The notes: a model not told the origin generated them from the letters alone. Shown: positions 1 to 6,583, counted from the stretch's first letter. The stretch is 19,983 nucleotides of DNA from JAHFIW01 sp035495855 (GCA_035495855.1 DATJFD010000044.1:1-19983), one strand, 5' to 3'. Made by a program: numbers and translations.

Positions 1-1389
1 CCGCAGCCATTGCAGCGCGCGCCGCGTGGCGTCGCGTTCCATCATGCGCGTCGGCAGCGCGGCGATGTCGTCGATGGCGAGCTCCCTGATGAGCAGTTGC
101 TGCAGCTCCGCCGTCTTCTGGGCGTCCCGCCAAGCCGCGTCGGTCTTCTCCTCGAGCAGCCGCACCTGCCGGTCCGCGTTCTCGCGCTGCCCGGCGTAGC
201 GCTCGAACGCGTCATGATCGACGCCGACCCTGACCGCGAGCACGCGCGCCTGTCCGAAGCTCCGCTTCGTCACGCCCGGCTGCCCTTCGGCGGCCTGGCC
301 GCCGGCAGGCAGAAACTTGAGGCGCATGACGAGCTCCTCGGCGGCGACGTCGTAGAGGAGTTCGGTCTCGTGGGCCTTGGCCTCCATGATGGCCTCGAGC
401 ACGCTCTTCGCCTGGTCACCCGTCGTGATCGAGAGCGCGGACAGCGGCGCGGCGGGTAGCTCGCGCTCGGACGGGAAGCGCAGGTCCTCTGGCCGCCATT
501 GCTTCCGGTCCAGCCCTTCGTCCCGGTACCGTTCCTGGAACATCACGCCGGCGTCCTCGAGCTTCGCGACGAGCGCCGCGACGCGCGGTGATGCAACGAG
601 CGGCGGGAACACATGCCTCTCGTCGTCGGCGGTCTCCTTGCATTCCTCGAGGAGTTTCCCGAGGTCGAGGCCCTTGTCCTCCATGGCGGCAGAGAGGAAA
701 TCCTGAAGCTCGCCGCTGCGGAACACCAGCTGTTCGTCGAGCGAGCGCTCGAAACGGGCCTTGCGGGAGAGTTCGTCCTGGCGGCGGTCCTCGAGCCGCC
801 GAAGCTGTTCGAGTTCATCGGTGTCGAGCGCCTTGGCGGCGTCAGGCACCGCTTCGACCACGGCCTCGAGCAGTTCGCTCAACGCCGGATACGAAAGCGT
901 CCCCTCGCCGCTCGCCGCGGATTTCGACCGCCCGTAGAGCGGCGCGATCTTCCTGAAGCGGTCCTCGTGGTGCTGGTCCGCGTGCCCGAGCTCGTGGAGG
1001 AACACGCCGACGTCCAGCGGGGTCTCGAGCGGCGGCACGAGGGCAAGATCCTTGCCGTCGTCGAAGTGGTAGTTCTCGAGGTTCTCCGTCGAGGAGACGA
1101 CGGTGACGCCGTGCTTGTTGGCGAGCGCCATCATGTCGACGTCCGTCGGTTTGCCGTCCTTCTCGCCGCGCAGGATGAACGAGCGGAGCTTGCGGCCTTT
1201 GCCCGGCGCGCCTTTGGCGGTCTTGTACTCGACGTCGACCTCAGGCCCTTCGAGCTCGATCTCCGCCGAACCGAGCGTCTCGCCGTCGGCATCGACGTAC
1301 TCGAAGCTGCGGCGGATGATCTCGCCGTGCTCCGTCTCGCGTCCTTCGGACGCCGCCATGAAATTTTCCGGGCTCGGACGCTCTGGCAT
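1..1389 (-). CDS. Putative zinc metalloprotease with HELGH motif, C-terminus beyond window
   Basis: This reading frame is open from its start to the left edge, giving 463 visible residues with no stop. Residues 132-136 are HELGH within FLHELGHADQHHE, the signature of a zincin whose two His bind zinc and whose Glu activates water. The segment ERDATRRALQWLR at about 451-463 resembles the E-x-x-A helix that gives the third zinc ligand in some zincins; this is inference. There is no signal peptide or membrane segment, so it looks cytoplasmic. Residues 185-300 and 400-435 are charged, probably helical. The start at 1389 is preferred because AAGGA lies 7 bases upstream; an ATG at 1410 would add seven residues and has a poorly placed GGCGGA. 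It follows phhA by about 40 bases and is probably co-transcribed. No named family was recognised and the substrate is unknown. Confidence 0.75.
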   Translation of the reverse strand, partial: MPERPSPENFMAASEGRETEHGEIIRRSFEYVDADGETLGSAEIELEGPEVDVEYKTAKGAPGKGRKLRSFILRGEKDGKPTDVDMMALANKHGVTVVSSTENLENYHFDDGKDLALVPPLETPLDVGVFLHELGHADQHHEDRFRKIAPLYGRSKSAASGEGTLSYPALSELLEAVVEAVPDAAKALDTDELEQLRRLEDRRQDELSRKARFERSLDEQLVFRSGELQDFLSAAMEDKGLDLGKLLEECKETADDERHVFPPLVASPRVAALVAKLEDAGVMFQERYRDEGLDRKQWRPEDLRFPSERELPAAPLSALSITTGDQAKSVLEAIMEAKAHETELLYDVAAEELVMRLKFLPAGGQAAEGQPGVTKRSFGQARVLAVRVGVDHDAFERYAGQRENADRQVRLLEEKTDAAWRDAQKTAELQQLLIRELAIDDIAALPTRMMERDATRRALQWLR

Positions 1390-1428
1390 TGGTAGTTCCT
1401 TTGCGTCCATTGTAGCTTTTTTTCCGCC

Positions 1429-2274
1429 TTATTTCCAGCCCGTCCCCGGGAGCAGACGCTCGAGGAACGCCTCGACCTCGCGCCGGAGCGGCGCGAACGG
1501 CGGGCACACGAACAGCAGGGGCTGCATCGCGGAGTAGTCGAACGCGGCGGCGGCCGCGCCAGCCGCCGAGAACTCCCGCCGTTCGACGTCCGGGCCGAAA
1601 CAGTGGCCGAGCTCGCCGAAGGACGACAGGAGGCCGGCGCCGAAAGCCTTCACGCCGTCGGGCTCGCGCATCAGGCCGAACTCCACGGTGAACCAATACA
1701 GCCTTTGGACGGCCTCGAGCGCGTCGTCTTCGGCCGCCGCGGCTGCCCTCCCGAACAACCGCGTGAGCGCCGTGAAGTCGGGATCGGTGAAGGTCGGCGC
1801 GTGCCCGATGAGCTCGTGCACCACGTCCGGTTCCGGCGTGTATTCGGGGCGCGAGGCGTGGCGGATGTACTGCGTGCAGAGCATCGTCCCCTGCGCGAGC
1901 ATCGAGAGGAAGACCTTCCCGTCGATGAGGCCTTCGACCGGGGCGAGCCGGAAGCCGCCGTTCTTCGCCAGGCGCGTGTTGAGCTCTGAAAGCTGCGGAA
2001 TGCGGTCCGGTCCGATCGCGAGCGTGCGCGCGGCGCGCAGGTAGGCCGCGCTCGCCTTGCCGGCATGGAGCGCCTGCAGCCGCGAGACGGCCGTCCGCCA
2101 TGTCCCCTGTTCTTCCGCCGTGTAGTCGACGTCGGGTATCTCGCCCGTGGCGCGGAAACGCGCGGCGAGCGCGGCGATGACCGCGCGGCGGGCACGGTAC
2201 GCGGGATCGTTCGCGCCGGGATGATCGAGCTCGAGCAGGGAGATGTCTTCGATTGCCGTGGTGGAGGTGTTCAT
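1429..2274 (-). CDS. phhA: Phenylalanine 4-monooxygenase
   Basis: Predicted to hydroxylate L-phenylalanine to L-tyrosine with O2, Fe(II) and a reduced pterin cofactor in the cytoplasm. The 281 residues match the compact bacterial form of the aromatic amino acid hydroxylase family, which is a catalytic domain without the regulatory ACT domain. The segment YTPEPDVVHELIGHAPTFTD carries the iron ligands His153 and His158, and YWFTVEFG supplies the third ligand Glu198. HELIGH here is the hydroxylase iron site, not a protease site. The C-terminus (PLLFVCPPFAPLRREVEAFL) is helical. The ATG at 2274 has no clear Shine-Dalgarno; the upstream bases hold a terminator U-tract. No pterin-recycling gene (phhB) is in the window. 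The gene is preceded by a Tyr-rich leader ORF and a terminator, suggesting attenuation by tyrosine, and is followed closely by the HELGH protein gene. Confidence 0.95.
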   Translation of the reverse strand: MNTSTTAIEDISLLELDHPGANDPAYRARRAVIAALAARFRATGEIPDVDYTAEEQGTWRTAVSRLQALHAGKASAAYLRAARTLAIGPDRIPQLSELNTRLAKNGGFRLAPVEGLIDGKVFLSMLAQGTMLCTQYIRHASRPEYTPEPDVVHELIGHAPTFTDPDFTALTRLFGRAAAAAEDDALEAVQRLYWFTVEFGLMREPDGVKAFGAGLLSSFGELGHCFGPDVERREFSAAGAAAAAFDYSAMQPLLFVCPPFAPLRREVEAFLERLLPGTGWK

Positions 2275-2290
2275 AGTTGAGGAAGTAAAG

Positions 2291-2314
2291 AAAAGGCCCG
2301 CCTTTGGGGCGGGC
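2291..2314 (-). terminator. Intrinsic terminator inside the phhA leader (attenuator)
   Basis: Read on the minus strand, GCCCGCC (2314-2308), a 5-base loop and GGCGGGC (2302-2296) form a 7-bp all-GC hairpin followed by CCTTTTCTTTACTT. The plus strand has no U-tract after the hairpin. No full gene lies upstream on the minus strand, because kimA is divergent. The only transcript it can stop is the phhA leader itself, which makes it an attenuator candidate. Its 5' arm can alternatively pair with 2352-2360. Confidence 0.85.
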
Positions 2315-2327
2315 TGTCGTCATCGGG

Positions 2328-2408
2328 TCAGGAGGACCGTCGATACGCAAGCAACCCGCCGGAAAGCAGGTAATAATAGGCGTTGCGTGCGCGGTCGAAG
2401 GTTTGCAT
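2328..2408 (-). CDS. Tyrosine-rich leader peptide upstream of phhA
   Basis: A 26-codon ORF (ATG at 2408, TGA at 2328) begins MQTFDRARNA and continues YYYLLSGGLL, then AYRRSS. Codons 11-13 are TAT TAT TAC and codon 22 is TAT, so 4 of 26 residues are tyrosine. It ends 13 bases before the terminator hairpin in front of phhA. Bases just 5' of the Tyr codons (2387-2379) can pair with 2360-2351, and 2360-2352 can instead pair with the terminator's 5' arm (2316-2308). This is the arrangement of a ribosome-stalling attenuator, and the sensed amino acid would be the product of the downstream enzyme. No in-frame ATG, GTG or TTG precedes the ATG back to a TAG stop. The Shine-Dalgarno is weak (GAGTGG, about 12 bases upstream). 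Translation is inferred, not shown. Confidence 0.7.
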   Translation of the reverse strand: MQTFDRARNAYYYLLSGGLLAYRRSS

Positions 2409-2434
2409 GGCCGGAGCGTACCACTCTTGCAGGA

Positions 2435-2440
2435 TATATA
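2435..2440. promoter_or_regulatory. Probable -10 element in the divergent phhA/kimA region
   Basis: TATATA is an isolated AT-rich hexamer in GC-rich surroundings and is palindromic, so it could serve either direction. On the minus strand it would place the start near 2428, about 20 bases before the leader-peptide ATG. On the plus strand it would give kimA a leader of about 36 bases. No good -35 was found at 16-18 bases in either direction. Confidence 0.45.
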
Positions 2441-2482
2441 CAACGATGCCTCGCGGGACTATCCTTGGGTGGAACTGGAACT

Positions 2483-4303
2483 ATGCCGAACGTCCTTAAG
2501 AGACTTTTGGTCGGCCGTCCGCTAAAGACCGCCCAATCGACGGAAGAAAGGCTGACCAAGCGCACGGCGCTGGCGGTCTTCTCCTCCGATGCGCTGTCCT
2601 CGGTCGCTTACGCCACCGACGAGATCCTTCTCGTGCTCGTGATGGCCGGCTCGGTCGGTCTCGGGTACTCGCTGCCGGTCGCCGCGGCGATCATCGGCCT
2701 CATGCTCGTGGTGGTCGTGTCCTACGGGCAGACCATCAGGGCCTATCCGTCCGGCGGCGGCGCCTACATCGTCGCCAAAGACAACCTCGGCCGCTACGCG
2801 GGCCTGATCGCCGGCGCATCGCTGCTCGTCGATTACATCCTCACGGTCGCGGTCTCCATCACGGCAGGCGTCGCCGCGGTCACGTCCGCGTTCCCGTCGC
2901 TCTACGGCGACCGCGTCGAGATCGGCCTGGCCGTGCTCGCGTTCATCACGCTCATGAACCTGCGCGGCATCAGGGAGTCCGGCCGCGTCTTCGCCGTCCC
3001 GGCGTACGTCTTCATCGCCAGCCTCGGCGCGCTCATCCTCGTCGGCCTGTGGAGGGCGGCGACGGGGACGCTCCCGCCGCCCGCGCCCGTCGCAGGGAAC
3101 CCGGCCGTCTGGGTCATCACGCCGATCTTCCTGCTCCGCGCGTTCGCGGCCGGCTGCACGGCGCTCACGGGCATCGAAGCCATCTCGAACGGCGTGCAGG
3201 CGTTCAAGAAACCGGAGACCAAGAACGCCCGCATCACGCTCTTCGTCATGGGCGCGCTGCTCGCCTGCCTCTTCCTCGGCGTCACCGCGCTCGCCCGCCG
3301 CATCGGCGTCGCGCCGCTCGAGAACGAGACCGTCATCTCCCAGCTCGCGCGCGCCGTGTTCGGGCGGGGCGGGTTCTATTTCCTGATCCAGGCCGCGACC
3401 GCCGTCATCCTGCTCCTCGCCGCCAACACGAGCTTCGCGGACTTCCCGCGCCTGTCCTCGATCATGGCCAAGGACCGCTACCTGCCGGTGCAGCTCATCA
3501 ACCTCGGCGACCGCCTGGTCTACTCGAACGGCATCATCCTGCTCGCGGCCTTCTCCGGCGCCCTCATCTTCCTGTTCGGCGGCGACACGCACCGGCTGAT
3601 CCCGCTCTACGCCGTCGGCGTCTTCATCGGCTTCTCGCTGTCGCAGTTCGGCATGGTGCGCCGCTGGTACGTCGAACGCGGGAACGGCTGGCTGCCGCGC
3701 ATGCTGCTCAACCTCATCGGCGGCCTCGCGACGCTCGTCGTGCTCGTCATCGTCGCGTCCACGAAGTTCACGCACGGCGCCTGGGCGGTCATCGCGGTCA
3801 TTCCCCTGCTCGTGGCCATGGCGGTCGGCACCAACCGGCATTACAAGCACCTAAAGACGCGCCTGTCGCTCACCGAGGAACGGCGCATCCCCGTCGCCCA
3901 GGAGCACATCGCCATCCTTTTCGTAAGCGACCTGCACAAAGGGACCGTCGCCGCCGCCCGCTACGCAAAGGGCCTGCGTCCCACCTTCATCAAGGCGCTG
4001 CACATCGCCTTCGACGAGCAGGACGCGGCCGCGATGCGGGAGAAATGGACGGCCTGGGAGATGGACATTCCGCTCATCATCGCCCCGTCGCCGTACCGCC
4101 AGCTGACGGAGATGCTCGTCCATTACGTGCAGGAGATCGAGCGCCAGCATCCCGCGGCGGCCGTCACCGTCGTCATCCCGGAATTCGTCTGCCCGCACTG
4201 GTGGCAGCTCCTCCTCCACAACCAGACCGCCGCGCGCATCAAGAGCGAGCTGCTGCACGAGAACGTCGCCGTCGTGAGCGTCCCGATCCAGCTCGCGGAA
4301 TGA
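2483..4303 (+). CDS. kimA: KimA-type APC-superfamily potassium/proton symporter
   Basis: Predicted inner-membrane high-affinity potassium importer. The 606 residues match the length of Bacillus subtilis KimA (about 607). As recalled from that protein's structure, Asp36, Tyr43, Asp117, Tyr118, Thr121 and Ser125 line the potassium site; this protein has the same residues at the same numbers, in SSDALSSVAYATDE and LLVDYILTVAVS. Other family blocks seen are YPSGGGAYIVAKDNLG, GCTALTGIEAISN and LIPLYAVGVFIGFSLSQ. About twelve membrane segments fill residues 45-450. The last 150 residues form a soluble domain (AILFVSDLHKGTVAAARYAK). The ATG at 2483 is preceded by GGTGGA nine bases upstream; an in-frame extension further upstream has no family similarity. 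In Firmicutes kimA is controlled by a c-di-AMP riboswitch, but none was recognised here. A general amino acid permease is the less likely alternative. Confidence 0.88.
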   Translation: MPNVLKRLLVGRPLKTAQSTEERLTKRTALAVFSSDALSSVAYATDEILLVLVMAGSVGLGYSLPVAAAIIGLMLVVVVSYGQTIRAYPSGGGAYIVAKDNLGRYAGLIAGASLLVDYILTVAVSITAGVAAVTSAFPSLYGDRVEIGLAVLAFITLMNLRGIRESGRVFAVPAYVFIASLGALILVGLWRAATGTLPPPAPVAGNPAVWVITPIFLLRAFAAGCTALTGIEAISNGVQAFKKPETKNARITLFVMGALLACLFLGVTALARRIGVAPLENETVISQLARAVFGRGGFYFLIQAATAVILLLAANTSFADFPRLSSIMAKDRYLPVQLINLGDRLVYSNGIILLAAFSGALIFLFGGDTHRLIPLYAVGVFIGFSLSQFGMVRRWYVERGNGWLPRMLLNLIGGLATLVVLVIVASTKFTHGAWAVIAVIPLLVAMAVGTNRHYKHLKTRLSLTEERRIPVAQEHIAILFVSDLHKGTVAAARYAKGLRPTFIKALHIAFDEQDAAAMREKWTAWEMDIPLIIAPSPYRQLTEMLVHYVQEIERQHPAAAVTVVIPEFVCPHWWQLLLHNQTAARIKSELLHENVAVVSVPIQLAE

Positions 4304-4326
4304 AAAAACCGCCCCTTCGTGGGCGG
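4303..4326 (-). terminator. Intrinsic terminator for the gene at 4334-4693
   Basis: CCGCCC (4309-4314), loop CTTCGT and GGGCGG (4321-4326) form a hairpin. On the minus strand it is followed by six U. It lies between convergent genes; the plus strand has no U-tract after it, so it serves the minus-strand transcript best. Confidence 0.8.
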
Positions 4327-4333
4327 CTTGCGT

Positions 4334-4693
4334 TCAGAGCACGACGACGGCGATGCCGGTGAACAGGTAGGACACGGCGTTGCTGATGGCCAGATCGTGG
4401 TCCTTGTCGTCCCGGCGCGCCTTGGCGTCCGGCATGCTGGTCTCCACGAGCATTTCGTAGGCGCTCCAGGGGGCCTCGGGCCATTTGGCCTTGCCGGCCG
4501 CGAGGAATGCCGCGGCGCGCGCGTCATCGCCATGGAGGCGAAGGTCGAAGTGCGCGCCGGCGAACAGGAAGGCGGGGTCGTCCCCGCTGTCCTCCGCCAC
4601 GCGGGCGAAGCCGTCGACGTCGAGATCGTAGAGCAGATCGCCGCCGGTCTCGGCCGAGTAGAAGATCCCGTTCCAGTCCTTGGGAAGTGGCAT
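4334..4693 (-). CDS. Hypothetical protein, 119 residues
   Basis: Unrecognised. The protein starts MPLPKDWNGIFYSAETGGDL. The ATG at 4693 is chosen because AAGGA lies about 8 bases upstream; a longer in-frame extension overlaps the thermonuclease gene and is a shadow. The middle is acidic and Ala-rich (residues 25-70). AKWPEAPWSAYEMLVETSMP follows, and the C-terminus is hydrophobic (AISNAVSYLFTGIAVVVL), possibly one tail membrane segment or a buried helix. No Cys and no catalytic motif were seen. It lies 112 bases after the thermonuclease gene on the same strand, but a strong terminator separates them, so it probably has its own promoter. No function is proposed. Confidence 0.7.
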   Translation of the reverse strand: MPLPKDWNGIFYSAETGGDLLYDLDVDGFARVAEDSGDDPAFLFAGAHFDLRLHGDDARAAAFLAAGKAKWPEAPWSAYEMLVETSMPDAKARRDDKDHDLAISNAVSYLFTGIAVVVL

Positions 4694-4760
4694 CAGGCGT
4701 CCTTTCGATGTGTCGGGTGGAAAGAGCTCGGCTTTCGGGGAAGCCTCAACGAAGCGGAAA

Positions 4761-4795
4761 AAAGAGAAACCCGAGCGGCTATGATAGCCGCCCGG
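4761..4795 (-). terminator. Intrinsic terminator after the thermonuclease-like gene
   Basis: CCCGAGCGGCTA (from 4770) and TAGCCGCCCGGG (to about 4795) form an approximately 12-bp stem with a 3-base loop and one mismatch. On the minus strand it is followed by TTTCTCTTTTTTCC. It sits directly after the stop at 4806. Confidence 0.85.
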
Positions 4796-4805
4796 GCGTC
4801 GGATG

Positions 4806-5390
4806 TCAATGCCGCCTCGTCGGTCGGGGCGCGCAGGCGCCGTCGGCCCAGAGGCCGCGTTTTTCGCGCCTGGCCTCCTCCTGCGCGGCACGGTACTGCG
4901 CCTGGCGCGCATACGCGGAACGGTACGTATACTCGTAGGCGTAGCCGTCGCGGACCATGGCGAGCCCGACGTCGGTGCCGTCGGGCAGCGCGACGTAGCG
5001 GACCAGGCGGCCATAGCGGTCGCGGTCGTCCTGACCGGGATCGGCCGTGAGCCGCACGGTCTTGCCGTCGATGAGCTCGTGCAGACGCGCGGAAGCCTCC
5101 CGCCCGAAGCATTCGACCGGCTTGCGCGGGTCCTTCGTCTCGGGCGTGTTGATGCCCATGATGCGGACGCGCACGTTCGCGCCGGCGTCGTCGACGATGA
5201 AGGTGTCGCCGTCGACCGTGCGGACGACGTCGCGAGCCCCCTCGATCCTGGCGGTAAGGTCCCCGGCCTGGCGGCCATGGCCGCCGACCGAAGCCCGCCC
5301 GGCCCAGAACGAAGCTGCGGCCACGAACACGATGAGCACCGAAAGAGCGATCCGTTTGGCTGTTCGCATGGTGGCCGCATGGTGCCACAT
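4806..5390 (-). CDS. Membrane-anchored thermonuclease (SNase) family protein
   Basis: Predicted calcium-dependent phosphodiesterase cleaving DNA/RNA outside the cytoplasm. The 194 residues have an N-terminal hydrophobic stretch (about 12-30, KRIALSVLIVFVAAASFWAG), either a signal peptide or an anchor. The SNase fold follows from about 50. VRTVDGDTF carries Asp60 and Asp62, VRIMGINTPET carries Arg76 and Glu84, and DRYGRLVRYV carries Arg128; these correspond to Asp21, Arg35, Glu43 and Arg87 of staphylococcal nuclease. The position of nuclease Asp40 is Asn81, a common variant in this family. The ATG at 5390 is preferred because AAGGA lies 7 bases upstream; the internal ATG at 5369 has none. It is divergent from 5427 with a 36-base gap. 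Uses such as nucleotide scavenging or DNA processing are inference. Confidence 0.9.
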   Translation of the reverse strand: MWHHAATMRTAKRIALSVLIVFVAAASFWAGRASVGGHGRQAGDLTARIEGARDVVRTVDGDTFIVDDAGANVRVRIMGINTPETKDPRKPVECFGREASARLHELIDGKTVRLTADPGQDDRDRYGRLVRYVALPDGTDVGLAMVRDGYAYEYTYRSAYARQAQYRAAQEEARREKRGLWADGACAPRPTRRH

Positions 5391-5412
5391 GACGCTTTCC
5401 TTGTGAAGATGC

Positions 5413-5418
5413 TAGTCT
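5413..5418 (+). promoter_or_regulatory. Candidate -10 element for a leaderless start at 5427
   Basis: TAGTCT lies 8 bases before the ATG at 5427, which has no Shine-Dalgarno. The spacing places transcription initiation at or next to the start codon. The -35 region (TGACGC near 5390) is weak. Confidence 0.35.
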
Positions 5419-5426
5419 TGCGGCGT

Positions 5427-5948
5427 ATGCGAAAGCTCATCGCGGCGCTGGCCGCCTCCTTCATGCTCCTCGCGGGCTCGCCCGCCTCGGCGCACCTCGC
5501 CGGTGGCGACGACATCGTCGTCGACGGGCGCATCCTGGACTTCGGCTACGATCCCGCGCCGCCCGTCGCAGGCGCGACGACGACCTTCGCGTTCAATCTC
5601 GGCGACGAGACGACCTCCAAAGCGCTTGCGCCCGAGTCGGTCTGGGTGCGCATCGCCCAGGGCGACGCCATCGCTTTCGCCGGAACGCTCGCGCCTGCGA
5701 ACGGCAGCGCCACGGTCCAGGCCGTCCTGCCTTCGCCGGGCGCTTACGACGTCACCGCGCGATATTCCTACGGCGGACGCGAGCTCGACGGGACGTTCCA
5801 GGTCACTGCCGCGCCCGCGGCAGCGTCCGGGACGCCAGAACCCCATGCACCGGCTCCCTGGTCCTCCACCGCCGCCCTGCTCGCGCTCGCTGCCGCCGGC
5901 GGCATCGGGTATTTTGCCGGCCTGCGCGGCGCGCGCAAACGAATCTAA
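5427..5948 (+). CDS. Exported beta-sandwich protein with C-terminal membrane anchor
   Basis: The 173 residues have a clear signal peptide (MRKLIAALAASFMLLAGSPASA, cleavage before His or after AHA-type Ala near 22). The ectodomain of about 110 residues has alternating beta strands (VAGATTTFAFNLGDE, GTLAPANGSATVQAVLPSPG, YDVTARYSYGGRELDGTFQV). The tail is PAPW, one membrane segment (STAALLALAAAGGIGYFAGL) and basic RGARKR. The layout resembles exported YtkA/FixH-like or invasion-type Ig folds, but no metal-binding motif is evident apart from the His near the mature N-terminus. The ATG at 5427 directly begins the signal peptide; an ATG at 5409 would add six residues. No Shine-Dalgarno is present and a leaderless mRNA is likely. 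The gene ends in the bidirectional terminator at 5963. Confidence 0.8.
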   Translation: MRKLIAALAASFMLLAGSPASAHLAGGDDIVVDGRILDFGYDPAPPVAGATTTFAFNLGDETTSKALAPESVWVRIAQGDAIAFAGTLAPANGSATVQAVLPSPGAYDVTARYSYGGRELDGTFQVTAAPAAASGTPEPHAPAPWSSTAALLALAAAGGIGYFAGLRGARKRI

Positions 5949-5962
5949 AGATATTCCCGTCC

Positions 5963-5988
5963 AAAAACCGGCCCTCTGGCCGGTTTTT
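5963..5988. terminator. Bidirectional intrinsic terminator
   Basis: ACCGGCC (5967-5973), a CTCT loop and GGCCGGT (5978-5984) are flanked by A5 and T5, so it works for both converging genes (ends at 5948 and 6027). The hairpin and its right flank closely match the element at 16168-16194. Confidence 0.9.
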
Positions 5989-6015
5989 CCGCTCTCTCGC
6001 TCTCGACTTTCAACG
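5989..6015. repeat. TCGAC-TTTC short repeat abutting the terminator (copy A)
   Basis: CCGCTCTCTCGCTCTCGACT followed by TTCAACG consists of degenerate CTCTCG/CGACTTT units. The same arrangement (hairpin, CCGC, then CGACTTT units, then the stop codon of a minus-strand gene) recurs at 16195-16221. Confidence 0.55.
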
Positions 6016-6026
6016 TTCCACTTCCC

Positions 6027-6521
6027 TCACCGTATCCCCGTATCGAAATGTAGGGTGACGTCCGTCCAAGCACCCTCCGCGACCGTGAACGTCTGGTCCT
6101 GCGCGCTCGGCATGGACGGCGCCGTCGGCGGCTGTCCGATGACGTACGTGCCGGGGATGAGCCCGACCGCGAACCTGCCGTCGGCCCCCGAACTGAACTT
6201 CTTCACGGGCGTGCCGTTCTTCGTGGCGATGCGCAGATCGGCGGCGTAGGGCTTGTCCGCGCAGCTGCCGTCATCCGGGGCCTTCTTCGCGGCACAGTTC
6301 GGTCCGATGAGCACGACGCCGCGCACGCCGGAGGCCGAGGTCGTTTCCGGCACGAGCGAAGGCTCGACCTTGGGCGTCGGCCCGGCCGAGAGGTTCACGG
6401 GCGCGCCCGATGACGGGAACGGGATCCGCTCCACGCTCGGTATGGCCGGGCCGGTCGGCAGGCAGCCCGCGCCGAGCAGCAGCAGCGCCGCGAGGAACGG
6501 CATGTTCTTTGCGATCCGCAT
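6027..6521 (-). CDS. Lipoprotein with carboxypeptidase regulatory-like domain
   Basis: The 164 residues start with a lipoprotein signal peptide, MRIAKNMPFLAALLLLGAGC, with the lipobox ending at Cys20. A Pro/Ser-rich linker (about 21-65) leads to a beta-sandwich domain from about 66 (SGVRGVVLIGPNC). The strand pattern FSSGADGRFAVGLIPGTYVI is typical of carboxypeptidase regulatory-like/transthyretin-fold surface domains. Two Cys (in GPNC and GSC) may form a disulfide. It is expected to be lipid-anchored on the outer face of the membrane. The ATG at 6521 has no Shine-Dalgarno; TATGAT lies 9 bases upstream, suggesting a leaderless transcript. It converges on the gene at 5427 and shares its terminator. 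Its role is unknown, and adhesion or structure is only inference. Confidence 0.85.
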   Translation of the reverse strand: MRIAKNMPFLAALLLLGAGCLPTGPAIPSVERIPFPSSGAPVNLSAGPTPKVEPSLVPETTSASGVRGVVLIGPNCAAKKAPDDGSCADKPYAADLRIATKNGTPVKKFSSGADGRFAVGLIPGTYVIGQPPTAPSMPSAQDQTFTVAEGAWTDVTLHFDTGIR

Positions 6522-6530
6522 AGCGCTGCC

Positions 6531-6536
6531 ATCATA
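6531..6536 (-). promoter_or_regulatory. -10 element for a leaderless lipoprotein gene
   Basis: TATGAT (minus strand) ends 9 bases before the ATG at 6521. It is bracketed by the inverted repeat ATAGCGC (6520-6526) and GCGCTAT (6546-6552). No convincing -35 was found. Confidence 0.5.
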
Positions 6537-6583
6537 CCAAAGGATGCGCTATCATGCACCAAGCGATCGAGGCATTCCTTCCA

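Noticed and set aside
613..1395. Plus-strand open frame of about 260 codons at the left edge
   Set aside because: The minus strand carries an uninterrupted frame with AAGGA before its ATG and an HELGH motif; the plus frame has neither and no recognisable domain.
1804..1830. HELIGH in the phhA product as a protease active site
   Set aside because: It is the iron-binding motif of aromatic amino acid hydroxylases, with the third ligand Glu in YWFTVEFG.
2275..2482. c-di-AMP (ydaO-type) riboswitch before the kimA-like gene
   Set aside because: No recognisable consensus core was seen on the plus strand, and the stem-loop present has its U-tract on the minus strand.
2522..3850. Open frame antisense to the kimA-like gene
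   Set aside because: Asp/Arg/Glu-rich shadow with no start context; the plus strand is a clear transporter.
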